From Advenella sp048381675 (GTDB taxonomy: Bacteria; Pseudomonadota; Gammaproteobacteria; Burkholderiales; Burkholderiaceae_B): a stretch of 64,000 nt of DNA. Both the position numbers and the translations under genes were made by a program. Below are positions 1-9,144 of this stretch, in pieces (position 1 is the first letter of the stretch; each line of letters opens with the position of its first letter). The stretch is taken from positions 29,068 through 93,067 of the forward strand of contig NZ_JBLWIS010000012.1 of NCBI RefSeq assembly GCF_048381675.1, written 5' to 3'. The notes under the pieces are model-generated. The model was not told the origin of the DNA, did not search any database, and worked only from the letters and a program-made list of their open reading frames with translations.

Positions 1-1
1 G

Positions 2-919
2 CGCAAGGAGATTGCCGAACAGGTGGTGTCACTTCGTTTGCATTTGCCTTCATTTAACCGTTTCAAGGGCATTGAAGCCGGTGCACATATTGATGTCCGT
101 ACGCCAAAGGGCCTGGTGCGGCAGTTTTCATTGGTCGAATGGGATAGCAAGCAACAGGAGCTGCTGATCGGGGTAAAGCTTGAACCCGAGTCCCGGGGTG
201 GTTCGGCTTCTTTGTATCATGAGGTCAAGGAAGACAGCGTACTTGAGATTTCAGCGCCCAGGAACCATTTTCGCCTGGTACCGGGCAAAGGCGGAACGCT
301 GATTGCCGGTGGTATTGGTGTTGCACCAATTGTTGCCATGGCAACCCAGCTTGAACATGAAAAACTGCCTTATCATTTGCATTATTTCGTGCGCAATATC
401 TATTCCCGTGCTTTTGTTGACCAGCTTAACCAACTGGATAGCGTCTCGTTTTATCAGGCAATGCAGCCTGACCAGGTCGCCGGGCAGCTTGAAACCATTC
501 TGGCCAAGGTAAGCCCTGAACAGCCTAATGTGTATATTTGTGGTCCCAAAGGTTTGCTTGACACTGCTTTCCGGGTTATTCGTGAAAAAGGCTGGTCGCA
601 CATCCAGGTTCGCCATGAACTTTTTTCCAATAGGGTGTCGCATAACGATGAGCATACCTTCAGGGTTACGCTGGCCAAATCGGGCAAAAGCTACATCATT
701 CCTTCCGGTGTTAGCATTACCGATGCCCTGAAGGAGTACGGCGTGCATATCGAAACCTCGTGTGAGCAGGGAGTATGCGGGACCTGTTATACAAAAGTCC
801 TGTCAGGTAATATCGAGCATAAGGATGAATACCTGAGTGAAGAAGAAAAACAAAGTGGCGATTGCATGATGCCTTGTGTGTCACGTAGTGCCAGCGGTGA
901 TCTGGTATTGGATATTTAG
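2..919 (+). CDS. Oxygenase reductase, phthalate dioxygenase reductase/VanB family (5' end outside window)
   Basis: Electron-transfer component that passes electrons from NAD(P)H through a flavin to a plant-type 2Fe-2S centre and on to a partner oxygenase. The frame is open back to base 2, and the residues before the first GTG (base 23) still fit the family, so the real start lies upstream of the window. Counting from that GTG, RQFSL (33-37) fits the flavin-binding strand, GGIGVAP (96-102) the nucleotide-binding loop, and C247, C252, C255 and C285 the ferredoxin cluster ligands (C-x4-C-x2-C-x29-C). This FMN domain, NAD domain, C-terminal ferredoxin order is that of VanB and phthalate dioxygenase reductase. 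The oxygenase partner is presumably just upstream, and the substrate cannot be told from this gene. A GST gene follows after 8 bases, probably in the same transcript. Confidence 0.85.
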   Translation, partial: RKEIAEQVVSLRLHLPSFNRFKGIEAGAHIDVRTPKGLVRQFSLVEWDSKQQELLIGVKLEPESRGGSASLYHEVKEDSVLEISAPRNHFRLVPGKGGTLIAGGIGVAPIVAMATQLEHEKLPYHLHYFVRNIYSRAFVDQLNQLDSVSFYQAMQPDQVAGQLETILAKVSPEQPNVYICGPKGLLDTAFRVIREKGWSHIQVRHELFSNRVSHNDEHTFRVTLAKSGKSYIIPSGVSITDALKEYGVHIETSCEQGVCGTCYTKVLSGNIEHKDEYLSEEEKQSGDCMMPCVSRSASGDLVLDI

Positions 920-927
920 GAGCGGGA

Positions 928-1569
928 ATGCTGAACTTGTATGATTGCGAATTTTCAGAAAATTGTTATAAGGTTCGCCTTTTCCTGAGTATTCTGGGAC
1001 AGGAGCATCAAGTGATTCCCGTTGAGCTTTTTCCGGGCCGGGAACACCAGCGTGCCCATTTTCGTGCCATCAATCCATTGGCCAAAGTACCTGTGCTGGA
1101 TGATGACGGGTTTATTGTGCATGATTCACAGGCTATTCTGGTTTATCTGGCCTGTAAATATGCCCCTAAAGGCAAATGGTATCCCCATGATGATGCTGCC
1201 AGGATTGCAAAGGTGCAGATGTGGCTGTCATTGGCTAATGACCTGAATGAAACGGTCTCAAAAGCGCGCTGGGCACAAGTGTGGGGTGAAGGTGGCAATC
1301 TGGCCGTGCAGGGCAAGGCAGGCCGTGAATTGCTGGCGGTCATAGAGGAACATATGTGGTTCGCCGAAAAAGCCGGTCAGGAGTGGTTGTGTCCCGGCGA
1401 GCATCCCTCGATTGCTGATTTGGCCTGCTTTCCCCATATCATGTTGTCCGATCAGGCCGGCATTTCCTTAATTGATTACCCGGCCTTGCGTCGCTGGACC
1501 GATCGCGTCAAGGGCATTAACGGCTTCACGGTCATGCCAGGCATTTTTAGCGCTGAAAACGGTCAATGA
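928..1569 (+). CDS. Glutathione S-transferase family protein
   Basis: A 213-residue protein with an N-terminal thioredoxin-like GST domain and an all-helical C-terminal half. The early segment LYDCEFSENCYKVRLFL matches the glutathione-binding start, and the NPLAKVPVL and DSQAILVYLA segments match the cis-proline loop and the gamma-glutamyl contact of GSTs. An AGGAG ribosome site sits just ahead of the ATG. It lies 8 bases behind the oxygenase reductase, so the two are probably co-transcribed, and a role in aromatic-compound metabolism or detoxification of its products is a reasonable inference. The exact substrate cannot be read from the sequence. Confidence 0.88.
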   Translation: MLNLYDCEFSENCYKVRLFLSILGQEHQVIPVELFPGREHQRAHFRAINPLAKVPVLDDDGFIVHDSQAILVYLACKYAPKGKWYPHDDAARIAKVQMWLSLANDLNETVSKARWAQVWGEGGNLAVQGKAGRELLAVIEEHMWFAEKAGQEWLCPGEHPSIADLACFPHIMLSDQAGISLIDYPALRRWTDRVKGINGFTVMPGIFSAENGQ

Positions 1570-1577
1570 GCTTGATT

Positions 1578-1601
1578 TTTCCCTGCCAGAAGGCAGGGGA
1601 A
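1578..1601. terminator. Hairpin between convergent GST and dsbD genes
   Basis: TTTCCCTGCC, loop AGAA, then GGCAGGGGAA form a stem with one bulged base between two convergent genes. Read on the minus strand it is followed by AAAATC, so it can end dsbD transcripts; on the plus strand the following T tract is weak. Confidence 0.45.
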
Positions 1602-1662
1602 AGCGTTATTTGTTTTATGGCAAATCCGGGCAGCAATAATTAAACCGTGCGGCCCGTTCGCT

Positions 1663-3555
1663 TTAGTTCAAGACTTTATCCAGTGTGCCAGAAAATCGTT
1701 CGGCATTCTGAAAGCCGACCACCCGGATTTTTTCCAGTTCCTGGCCTTTGTCATTGAAAAAGATAATGCCGGGCGGGCCAAACAGTTTGAAGCGTTTCAA
1801 TAGTTCGCGATCGGCCTCGTTGTTCTTGGTGACATCCACCTGCAACAGGAGCATCTGATTCAGTTTCTGCCTGACGCCAGGATCGGAAAAGGTAAACAAT
1901 TCCATTTCCTTGCAGGAAATGCACCAGTCGGCATAAAAATCCAGCATGACAGGTTTGCCGGCATTGGCTAGCGTGGATTCAAGTTCTGCCAATGTTTTCA
2001 CTTGTATAAACGGTGTTGCCGCTACCGGTGTGGTGCTGCTACGCGTGGCAGGTCCTTGGCCAGCGCCAGCGTTTAAGCCCTTGAGCGGGTTGAGCACGCT
2101 TTGCCCGCCAGTAGCCAAACCCAGCATGAGCAGGGCGGCCCATAAGGCAAACAGCAGGCCACTGGCCTTGAGTAACAGTTTCAGGATTCCGCTATTGCCA
2201 GAAAAGGGCGTAAATGCACCCAGCAACAGTGCCAGGCACATGGACAGGAAGGCCCAGGCCAGCATATTGAACCAGACAGGGGTGATGGGCATGATCATCC
2301 AGACCGCGGTAGCCAGCAGGAGCAGGCCGCAGAAATTCTTGATGCTCTCCATCCAGGGGCCGGCCTTGGGCAGTAAGGCGCCTGAAGAGGTGCCCAGGAT
2401 TAACAGGGAAGTGCCTTGGCCCCATGCCAGGACAAACAGGGCCAGGCCACCTGTGGTCAGGTCTCCGGTTTGTGAAATGAATAGCAGCACACCGGCCAGA
2501 GGGGCCGCCACGCAAGGACCGCAGATCAGGGCGGAGATAATACCCATGAAAAAGGCATTGCCCATGCGTCCGCCCGGCATGCGGGAGACTTTTTCATTCA
2601 GGGAGGACTGCAGGCTGGCTGGCATTTGAATGGTGAACGCACCAAACATGCCAATCGCCAAAATGACCAGGGCAATGGCAAACAGGCCAAGCACCCAGGG
2701 ATTCTGGATCCAGGAAGCCATAACGGCACCAACAGAGGCGGCCAGTATGCCCAGGATGGTGTATACCACTGATGTGCCCAGCACGTACATGAGTGTCAGG
2801 TTAAGCCCCCTGAAGCGGGAGAGTGTGGCATTGCCTGCCTTGCGGTCACCAACCACAATAGAGAGCAGGATAGGCAGCATGGGCAGTACGCAGGGCGTGA
2901 AAGACAGAAGGACCCCCAAGGCGAAGCTGAGCAGGATGATTTTTATCAGGCTGGCATCGGTCAGCCAGGCGGCTATATCGGTATCACCGGCGTCAAACAG
3001 GGAAACACGGTTGTCGCCTGCCGTTGAGGCCAGTGACGGGCCGCCTAAGACCGCTCCTTTGCCCGAGGTGATTTCATAGCCGGTGGCCGTGGGGCTCAGG
3101 CCAACTTCGTAGGTCATGGGCGGATAGCACAGGCCCGCATCGGCACATCCCTGGCCGATTACTTCAAGAGTGAAAGGGCCATCACTTTTGTTAAGGGGTA
3201 ACTGTATCTCAACATTCTGGTAATAGACCTCCATTTCCTTGTCGAAAGTCGGGTCGTATTTTACCTGTCCTGAAGACGGATAAACCGGCGTGCCCAGTAG
3301 CTGGCTGGCTTGTGTGCGGTTTTCATCATCGTCTTTGATGTGATATTCAAAGCGCTCGCGATACATGTAATATTTTGGCGCAATGTCAAAACGGATGCTC
3401 AGCTGGTTATCGGTTTGCATTTGGGCTGAAAACACAAATGCTTTTTCAGGGTCAAGAAACTCTTCTTCCGCCTGCAGGGGGGTAAGGGCAGCGAAAAAAA
3501 GCAGGGTGAAAACAGATAATAACCAGAGCGTTTTTTTGTACAGCGGTGCGATCAT
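1663..3555 (-). CDS. dsbD: Thiol:disulfide interchange protein DsbD
   Basis: Inner-membrane reductant conductor that moves electrons from cytoplasmic thioredoxin to periplasmic disulfide isomerase and cytochrome c thiols. With the ATG at 3555 it is 630 residues: a signal peptide ending near A29, an N-terminal periplasmic domain with its redox pair in GCADAGLC (C137, C143), a membrane domain with cysteines in SFTPCVLP and GPCVAAP, and a C-terminal thioredoxin domain with WCISC (about C545/C548). An upstream ATG at 3669 would overlap cutA and bury the signal peptide, so I reject it. cutA lies 10 bases upstream, the order of the E. coli cutA-dsbD locus. The reductant pathway fits the cytochrome c assembly genes further along. 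Confidence 0.95.
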   Translation of the reverse strand: MIAPLYKKTLWLLSVFTLLFFAALTPLQAEEEFLDPEKAFVFSAQMQTDNQLSIRFDIAPKYYMYRERFEYHIKDDDENRTQASQLLGTPVYPSSGQVKYDPTFDKEMEVYYQNVEIQLPLNKSDGPFTLEVIGQGCADAGLCYPPMTYEVGLSPTATGYEITSGKGAVLGGPSLASTAGDNRVSLFDAGDTDIAAWLTDASLIKIILLSFALGVLLSFTPCVLPMLPILLSIVVGDRKAGNATLSRFRGLNLTLMYVLGTSVVYTILGILAASVGAVMASWIQNPWVLGLFAIALVILAIGMFGAFTIQMPASLQSSLNEKVSRMPGGRMGNAFFMGIISALICGPCVAAPLAGVLLFISQTGDLTTGGLALFVLAWGQGTSLLILGTSSGALLPKAGPWMESIKNFCGLLLLATAVWMIMPITPVWFNMLAWAFLSMCLALLLGAFTPFSGNSGILKLLLKASGLLFALWAALLMLGLATGGQSVLNPLKGLNAGAGQGPATRSSTTPVAATPFIQVKTLAELESTLANAGKPVMLDFYADWCISCKEMELFTFSDPGVRQKLNQMLLLQVDVTKNNEADRELLKRFKLFGPPGIIFFNDKGQELEKIRVVGFQNAERFSGTLDKVLN

Positions 3556-3565
3556 GGAACGTGAC

Positions 3566-3898
3566 TCAAATTTTTGTTTGTTGCTGAACCCAGTGTAAAT
3601 AAGGGGTATGTCCATCCAGAATGGGCAAGACAATAATTTCGGGAACTTCGTAAGGATGCAGCGCGGCAATTTTCTGAATGCATGCCTGCTGGCGTTCCTG
3701 GGTGGTTTTAATGGTCAGGGTGATCTCTTCGGTGCCTTCCACCACGTTTTCCCACAAGTAGATAGACAGGCCGGGTGAACTTAGGTTCACACAGGCAGCC
3801 AGCTTTTCTTCAACCAGGATATGGGCAATGCGCTTGCCCAGAAGCAGGTCGGGTACCGTACTGTAAATAACAACGCAATTGCCAGTATCTGTTTTCAT
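3566..3898 (-). CDS. cutA: Divalent-cation tolerance protein CutA
   Basis: Small trimeric ferredoxin-like-fold protein linked to copper and other divalent-cation tolerance; its biochemical role is still debated. The 110-residue product has the family core: VVIYSTVPD at the start, EEKLAACVNL in the middle, and LHPYEVPEIIVLPI near the end. I start at the ATG at 3898 because AAAGG lies about 9 bases upstream; an ATG at 3931 has no such site. It is followed by dsbD in the same direction and is probably co-transcribed with it. Confidence 0.93.
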   Translation of the reverse strand: MKTDTGNCVVIYSTVPDLLLGKRIAHILVEEKLAACVNLSSPGLSIYLWENVVEGTEEITLTIKTTQERQQACIQKIAALHPYEVPEIIVLPILDGHTPYLHWVQQQTKI

Positions 3899-3992
3899 GA
3901 ATATGACCTTTGAGATAAGCACAAAGGTCATTTTAGCCTAAGAACAGGCATACTTGCCTGACCCGTATTAAGGAAACGGGGTTTGGTCCGAA

Positions 3993-4256
3993 TTAACTTT
4001 CAAGCAGCTGCCGGTTTTTTTCAGAAATACCGATACCGGCCCAGTTGCTGCCCAGTTCGCTAACCAGCAGGCAGTCGTTAACATTAAGGGCGGGCAAAAG
4101 CAGGTCACGCACCTGGTTGGGGTCAAGGTCGGTGGAAACCACGTAGCTGGTGTCAAAACAATGCCAGCGATTGGGGAAATGCTCGTCGATGATTTCTTTT
4201 AAGCGTGCAAAACGTGAACCCAGCAGGCGCAGGTCATAAGTGATCAGGATTTTCAT
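3993..4256 (-). CDS. SinR-like / stand-alone Cas2-fold small protein
   Basis: An 87-residue protein with a ferredoxin-like start (MKILITYDLR, the YDL strand typical of Cas2/VapD folds), a middle strand CFDTSYVVSTDLD and a DCLLVSELGSNWAG strand. This pattern matches small bacterial proteins annotated as SinR family, distant from true Cas2. There are no cas genes or repeat arrays nearby, so adaptation in CRISPR immunity is not supported. It sits alone between hemB and cutA, all on the minus strand, with about 170 bases to hemB. The function is unknown; RNA or nucleotide binding is a family-based guess. Confidence 0.75.
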   Translation of the reverse strand: MKILITYDLRLLGSRFARLKEIIDEHFPNRWHCFDTSYVVSTDLDPNQVRDLLLPALNVNDCLLVSELGSNWAGIGISEKNRQLLES

Positions 4257-4349
4257 GGTATTGCCTTTTGTTGATTGTTGAAATAGTTAATGCTTATATT
4301 AATGACAAATGGCAAGAATAGCCATGGATAAAACCGTAGGTCTTGATAT

Positions 4350-4380
4350 TTGTCCGGCCGGTTTGGTGTCAGCCGGACAA
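4350..4380 (-). terminator. Hairpin downstream of hemB
   Basis: TTGTCCGGC (4350-4358) and GCCGGACAA (4372-4380) make a perfect 9-bp stem with a 13-base loop, 45 bases past the hemB stop. No long U tract follows, so it may be a weak terminator or an mRNA end-stabilising hairpin. Confidence 0.5.
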
Positions 4381-4424
4381 TTTGGATGATCAGCATTGGC
4401 GGCATGGAGATTGCCGCTTTGCCT

Positions 4425-5438
4425 TTATGATTGCTGTTGCAGGATTTTAGCCGCTTCTATGGCGAAGTAAGTCAGGATGCCATCGGCACCGGCCCGCTTG
4501 AAGCAAAGCAGTGATTCCATCATGACTTTGTCGTGATCAAGCCAGCCGTTAATGGCCGCGGCCTTGATCATGGCGTACTCACCGCTTACTTGGTAAGCGT
4601 AAGTGGGCATCCTGAACATCTCTTTGACATCGCGAACCAGGTCCAGGTAGGGCATGCCCGGCTTGACCATGACCATGTCGGCCCCTTCGCGGATGTCGGC
4701 GGCCACTTCGCGCAAGGCCTCATTGCGATTGGCAGGATCTATCTGGTAAGTCATTTTGTTGGATTTGCCCAGATTGCTGGCTGAACCCACCGCATCGCGG
4801 AACGGGCCATAAAAGGCACTGGCGTATTTGGCCGAATAGGCCATGATACGGGTGTAAATATGGTTATGGGCTTCAAGTGCCTGGCGAATGGCACCAATAC
4901 GGCCGTCCATCATATCGCTGGGCGCGACATAATCGGCACCGGCTTCGGCCTGTACCAGAGCCTGCCTGACCAGCATTTCAACCGTGGGCTCGTTTAGCAC
5001 GTAGCCGGTGTCGTCAATCAAGCCATCCTGGCCGTGACTGGTATAAGGGTCAAGGGCCACATCACATAAAATACCCAGTTCGGGGAATTCTTTTTTCAAT
5101 GAGGCGACTACCCGTGGGATCAGCCCTTCGGGGTTGGTTGCTTCAATGCCGTCAGGGGTTTTCAGGGATGGGTCAATAGAGGGGAACAGTGCCAGTACCG
5201 GAATGCCCAGCTTGACACACTCTTCTGCCACAGGCAGCAGGGTGTCGGGAGAGTAACGTACGACACCGGGCATGGATAGCACGGGTTCGTGCAAATTGTT
5301 GCCTTCTTTTACAAAAACAGGGTAAATGAGGTCATTGGCAGAAAGGATGTTTTCCCGGACCAGGCGGCGGGAAAAGTCGTCGCGGCGGTTGCGACGGGGG
5401 CGGGAAGCGGGAAAATCGGCAGTAATAATTGAGCTCAT
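4425..5438 (-). CDS. hemB: Porphobilinogen synthase (delta-aminolevulinate dehydratase)
   Basis: Condenses two 5-aminolevulinate molecules to porphobilinogen, the second common step of heme synthesis. The 337-residue length is normal. The Schiff-base lysines fall in MVMVKPGMPYLD and SAKYASAFYGPF. Where zinc-dependent enzymes carry a cysteine triad, this one reads DVALDPYTSHGQDG, with Ala/Asp in place of Cys, which is the magnesium-dependent pattern seen in Pseudomonas HemB. It overlaps the end of engB by 4 bases (ATGA type), implying translational coupling. Heme supply suits the many cytochrome genes nearby. Confidence 0.96.
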   Translation of the reverse strand: MSSIITADFPASRPRRNRRDDFSRRLVRENILSANDLIYPVFVKEGNNLHEPVLSMPGVVRYSPDTLLPVAEECVKLGIPVLALFPSIDPSLKTPDGIEATNPEGLIPRVVASLKKEFPELGILCDVALDPYTSHGQDGLIDDTGYVLNEPTVEMLVRQALVQAEAGADYVAPSDMMDGRIGAIRQALEAHNHIYTRIMAYSAKYASAFYGPFRDAVGSASNLGKSNKMTYQIDPANRNEALREVAADIREGADMVMVKPGMPYLDLVRDVKEMFRMPTYAYQVSGEYAMIKAAAINGWLDHDKVMMESLLCFKRAGADGILTYFAIEAAKILQQQS

Positions 5439-6070
5439 GGTACAACCTTTGGTGAAATCCAGTTGATGATTTTGAGATCGGCTTCTTCAAGTCCAATACG
5501 GTGAGTGGCTGAAAAAGGAATGGCATTCAGGGCACCGATATCTGCCAGGTCTTTGCGCACGGCCGCAACGGCTTTCAGGCGCTGGCCATAGGGTAGTTTA
5601 TCGGCCTTGGTTAATAATACAAGAACAGGCTTGCCGGTGGGGGCGATCCAGTTGGCCAGGCGGCGATCCAGGTCGGTCACGCCACGGCGGATATCAACCA
5701 GCAGAACGATGCCGGCCAGGGACGTGCGCTCTCGCAAGTAGGCGCCCAGCACGTCGGCCCATTCTTCACGGGCATCACGGGCAACCGAGGCATAGCCGTA
5801 ACCGGGAAGGTCGACCAGAAAGCCTAACGGGTGTTCCGGATCAAGCGGATCGGGCAGGCCAAACATGTTGATCAGGCGGGTACGCCCGGGTGTTTTACTG
5901 GAAAATGCCAGACGTTTCTGGTTGGCCAGCACGTTGATTGCAGAGGATTTGCCCGCGTTTGAACGGCCCACAAAACAAACCTCGGGAACCGACGGTGGAG
6001 GCAGTTGGTGCAGTTTGGCTGCTGAGGTAAAGAAGGATGCCCGATGTAAAATTGACACAAGTACGCTCAA
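5435..6070 (-). CDS. engB: Ribosome-biogenesis GTP-binding protein EngB (YihA/YsxC)
   Basis: Small GTPase needed for late large-subunit ribosome assembly. The 211-residue protein shows the P-loop GRSNAGKSS, the G3 motif DLPGYG and the G4 motif TKAD in order, with no extra domain. It is transcribed away from the cytochrome c4 gene and is followed by hemB with a 4-base overlap. The family identification is firm. Confidence 0.95.
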   Translation of the reverse strand: MSVLVSILHRASFFTSAAKLHQLPPPSVPEVCFVGRSNAGKSSAINVLANQKRLAFSSKTPGRTRLINMFGLPDPLDPEHPLGFLVDLPGYGYASVARDAREEWADVLGAYLRERTSLAGIVLLVDIRRGVTDLDRRLANWIAPTGKPVLVLLTKADKLPYGQRLKAVAAVRKDLADIGALNAIPFSATHRIGLEEADLKIINWISPKVVP

Positions 6071-6231
6071 ATAAATAAAAAATAAGTCCCTATTGTATAA
6101 TCCTTATCCATAAAAATCGCCTAAATTTGGTGATTGAGGTTTATACTCCTACGTTTATAAGCATTATCTTTTACAATAGACGCTAATTTAGACAAATGCG
6201 TACTGATCCGCTGTGATCATAGAGGGTATTC

Positions 6232-6930
6232 ATGAAGCAAGTTTTATCAAAAATTTTAGTGACGAGTGGCGTTGCCATGGGCCTGGCCATGAGCGCTTCC
6301 AGTTTTGCCGCCAAGCCTGACGTCAAGGCCGGAGAGGAACTGTATACCAATGGCGATATGTCACGCGGTATTCTGGCCTGTGTGGCCTGTCACGGTGTTG
6401 CCGGTAATAGCATGGTCCCCATGTATCCAAGCCTGGCCGGTATGCCCTATGAGTACATTGTCAACCAACTCAAGAATTTCCAGGTTCCTGAAGGTGCCAA
6501 GTCCAGCAACCGTACCGATGCGCAAGGCAATCCAACCATGATGGGGCCTATTGTTGCGAACATGACACCAGAAGACATGCAGAATCTGGCCAGTTATGTC
6601 AGCAAGCAAACCCTGACACAACCTGCTACCGCAAAATTGGGTGCAGACCTTAGTATTGTGCAGCGTGGCCGTGAAATCTGGCGTGCCGGTATTCCCGACC
6701 GTAATGTTCCTGCCTGTGCTTCCTGCCATGGAGCAACCGGCAAGGGTATGCCTGGCGCATTCCCGTCCTTGTCTGGTCAGCACCCCGAGTACCTCGAGGC
6801 CCAGTTGCTGGCCTTCGCTGACGGTTATCGTAAAAATGGCGGCACTGAAAACATGATGGGCGTTATTGCCAACCGCATGAACCGTGCAGACATCAAGGCA
6901 GTTGCCGATTACGCGGCCGGTATTCGTTAA
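6232..6930 (+). CDS. Diheme cytochrome c4
   Basis: Exported diheme c-type cytochrome that carries electrons from the bc1 complex towards terminal oxidases. It has a signal peptide ending near AASSFAA, then two similar halves each with a heme site, CVACH and CASCH, and a later methionine-rich segment in each half (MVPMYPS, and MMGVIANRM). At 232 residues it is a little longer than usual mature cytochrome c4 because of the leader. An AGAGGG ribosome site precedes the ATG. The two cytochrome c assembly genes follow, a conserved arrangement in betaproteobacteria, though a terminator separates them. Confidence 0.92.
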   Translation: MKQVLSKILVTSGVAMGLAMSASSFAAKPDVKAGEELYTNGDMSRGILACVACHGVAGNSMVPMYPSLAGMPYEYIVNQLKNFQVPEGAKSSNRTDAQGNPTMMGPIVANMTPEDMQNLASYVSKQTLTQPATAKLGADLSIVQRGREIWRAGIPDRNVPACASCHGATGKGMPGAFPSLSGQHPEYLEAQLLAFADGYRKNGGTENMMGVIANRMNRADIKAVADYAAGIR

Positions 6931-6984
6931 ATTGTTGCCCGCGGTATAGGCCGTGGGGAACTTTTCCAGATAGCGTTATCTAAG

Positions 6985-7018
6985 ATAGGGAGTCCATTCG
7001 TCGGCACTCCCTATTTTC
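6985..7018 (+). terminator. Intrinsic terminator after cytochrome c4
   Basis: ATAGGGAGT (6985-6993) pairs with ACTCCCTAT (7006-7014) and is followed by TTTCTT. It lies between the cytochrome c4 stop and the ccsB start, so ccsB may depend on readthrough or its own promoter. Confidence 0.7.
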
Positions 7019-7038
7019 TTATGATTTAATAATTTACA

Positions 7039-9135
7039 ATGGCAAAACATACCTCGGGCAGAAGATGGACTGCTGATTTTTTTGAACTGATGGGCTCGAT
7101 GCGCTTTGCGGTAAGCCTGCTCTCGTTTATTTGTGTCGCCAGTATTATTGGTACGGTTTTGCCACAAAACCAGACGGATCTTCAATACACCGATCAATTC
7201 GGTACGTTCTGGTATACCGTTTTCAGTAAATTCGGCGTATCGCAAATCTATAATACCTGGTGGTTTCTGGTCATTATGGGTTTTCTGGTTATTTCCACCA
7301 CAGTTTGCCTGCTTCGCAACACCCCTAAAATGATCAAGGATATGCGCTCTTTTCGTGAGTATATCCGTGAAGGTAGTTTGCGTGCGTTTCCCCACAAATT
7401 GAATGTAGAGGTTGGTTTCGATCAGGAAACCACCGTGCGCATGTCCAAGTCATGGTTGAAAAAACAAGGTTACAGCTACCGTGAAAAGATTTCGGAAAAT
7501 GGCGTGCTGTTGGCTGCCAAAAAGGGCAGTGCCAATCGCTTGGGCTATATATTTGCCCACGTTGCGATTGTCGTCATCTGTATTGGCGGCTTGCTGGACA
7601 GCGAATTGCCTAACCGCCTGCAAATCTGGTTTGGTGGCAAAGCGCCCATTCCGGCAACGGCGAAATATATTTCTGATGTTGACGAAGAGGCCCGCTTTTC
7701 TTCCTCCAACCCTAGCTTTCGTGGCAATGTAGCCATTTCCGAAGGCGGCAATTCAAGTTACGCCTTGTTGGGCATCGGTGGCGAACAATACCTGCAGGTA
7801 TTGCCATTTGATATCAAGCTGAATAAATTTATTATCGAGTACTACGAAACCAATGGCATGCCCAAGCGTTTTGCCAGTGACGTTACCATTACCGATCTTA
7901 AAACCAAAGAAGTACAGAACCGTATTATTGAGGTTAACCATCCCTTTGCCAAAGATGGCATTACCCTGTATCAGTCCAGTTTCCATGATGGTGGTTCCAA
8001 ACTGCAATTAACCGGTTATCCGGTTAGCGGGCAGGCCACTGAAACCTTTGAGTTGAACATGGAGGTGGCCGGGACCACTAAATTAACCACCACGCTTAAT
8101 GGTGAAAACAAAGAGTACCGGGTCACGATTGATGACTTCAAGCCCATCAACGTTGAAAACCTGAACGCTGGCAGCGATGGCTTGCAGCCTAAAAGTTTTG
8201 AAGAGCAGATCCTGGCGGTTACCGGCAGCGCGGCGGGTAAAGCCCATGAAGTGCAAAACGTGGGCCCAAGCGTAGCGTATACCCTCAGTGATGACAAGAA
8301 CCAGTCGGTGAAGTATAACAATTACATGCTGCCCATGATGCTTGATGACTCGCTGGTTTTTCTGGCGGGTGTCCAGCTGCCGGGTGAAGGCATGTTCCGT
8401 TATGTTCGCATGCCTGCCGATGAGCAAGGCACGCTGAATGAGTTCATGGCCATGCGGGCTGCCTTTGATAACCCAGACTTGCGAAGCAAGGCTGCCCGTA
8501 GTTTTGCGGAAAAATCCCAGGATGAGCGTTTCAATGCTGACATGATCACTCCGCTGGCCGAGCAGGCCTTGGCCATATTTGCCAAGGGTGGCTTCATGGG
8601 TATTGATCAATACGTTGATGGAGTCAATGTGCCCGAAGCGGAACGGATGCCAGAAAACCTGCGTGAACCCATGAAAAAAATCCTGCGTGATTACCTGCTT
8701 TTCAGCGCGGTAGAGTTGCGCAACCTGGTACGCACCGAAGCGGGTCTTGCGCCAATTTCATTAAGCAATCGTGAAGAGGCTGAAAAGCAGGCCCGCTGGT
8801 TTGACCTGTCATTGCGTGCGCTGTCCGACTTAAGTGCTTATCCGGCGCCTGTCATGTTGCAGCTCAAGACTTTTGAACATATCCAGGCCAGTGTCTTGCA
8901 GGCCACCCGTTCACCGGGCAAAAGCTCTGTTTACCTGGGCTCTTTGTTCTTGATTATCGGTGTCTTTGCCATGTTTTATATTCGTGACCGCCGCATCTGG
9001 ATGTGGATTAAACCTGGCGACACGGCAAATAGCAGTAAAATAATGTCAGCAATGACTTCACAGAAAAGAACGCTGGACTTCAACCGTGAGTTCGAGCGCT
9101 TCAGGCAAGACTTTTCAGATTTGGCTAAAAAGTAG
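7039..9135 (+). CDS. ccsB: Cytochrome c biogenesis protein CcsB (ResB family)
   Basis: One half of the System II heme delivery and ligation complex in the inner membrane. The 698-residue protein has the ResB layout: ELMGSMRFAVSLLSFICVASIIGT marks the first membrane region (quoted in part), further membrane segments follow near residues 75-95 and 170-190, then a large periplasmic domain to about residue 620, and a last membrane segment (SLFLIIGVFAMFYIRD). The stop is followed by ccsA within 10 bases, so the two are co-translated. There is no clear Shine-Dalgarno site before this ATG. Some strains fuse ResB and ResC; here they are separate genes. Confidence 0.93.
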   Translation: MAKHTSGRRWTADFFELMGSMRFAVSLLSFICVASIIGTVLPQNQTDLQYTDQFGTFWYTVFSKFGVSQIYNTWWFLVIMGFLVISTTVCLLRNTPKMIKDMRSFREYIREGSLRAFPHKLNVEVGFDQETTVRMSKSWLKKQGYSYREKISENGVLLAAKKGSANRLGYIFAHVAIVVICIGGLLDSELPNRLQIWFGGKAPIPATAKYISDVDEEARFSSSNPSFRGNVAISEGGNSSYALLGIGGEQYLQVLPFDIKLNKFIIEYYETNGMPKRFASDVTITDLKTKEVQNRIIEVNHPFAKDGITLYQSSFHDGGSKLQLTGYPVSGQATETFELNMEVAGTTKLTTTLNGENKEYRVTIDDFKPINVENLNAGSDGLQPKSFEEQILAVTGSAAGKAHEVQNVGPSVAYTLSDDKNQSVKYNNYMLPMMLDDSLVFLAGVQLPGEGMFRYVRMPADEQGTLNEFMAMRAAFDNPDLRSKAARSFAEKSQDERFNADMITPLAEQALAIFAKGGFMGIDQYVDGVNVPEAERMPENLREPMKKILRDYLLFSAVELRNLVRTEAGLAPISLSNREEAEKQARWFDLSLRALSDLSAYPAPVMLQLKTFEHIQASVLQATRSPGKSSVYLGSLFLIIGVFAMFYIRDRRIWMWIKPGDTANSSKIMSAMTSQKRTLDFNREFERFRQDFSDLAKK

Positions 9136-9144
9136 GAATTGAAT

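Noticed and set aside
3993..4256. Reading the small protein as a true CRISPR Cas2
   Set aside because: No cas1, no repeat array and only fold-level similarity.
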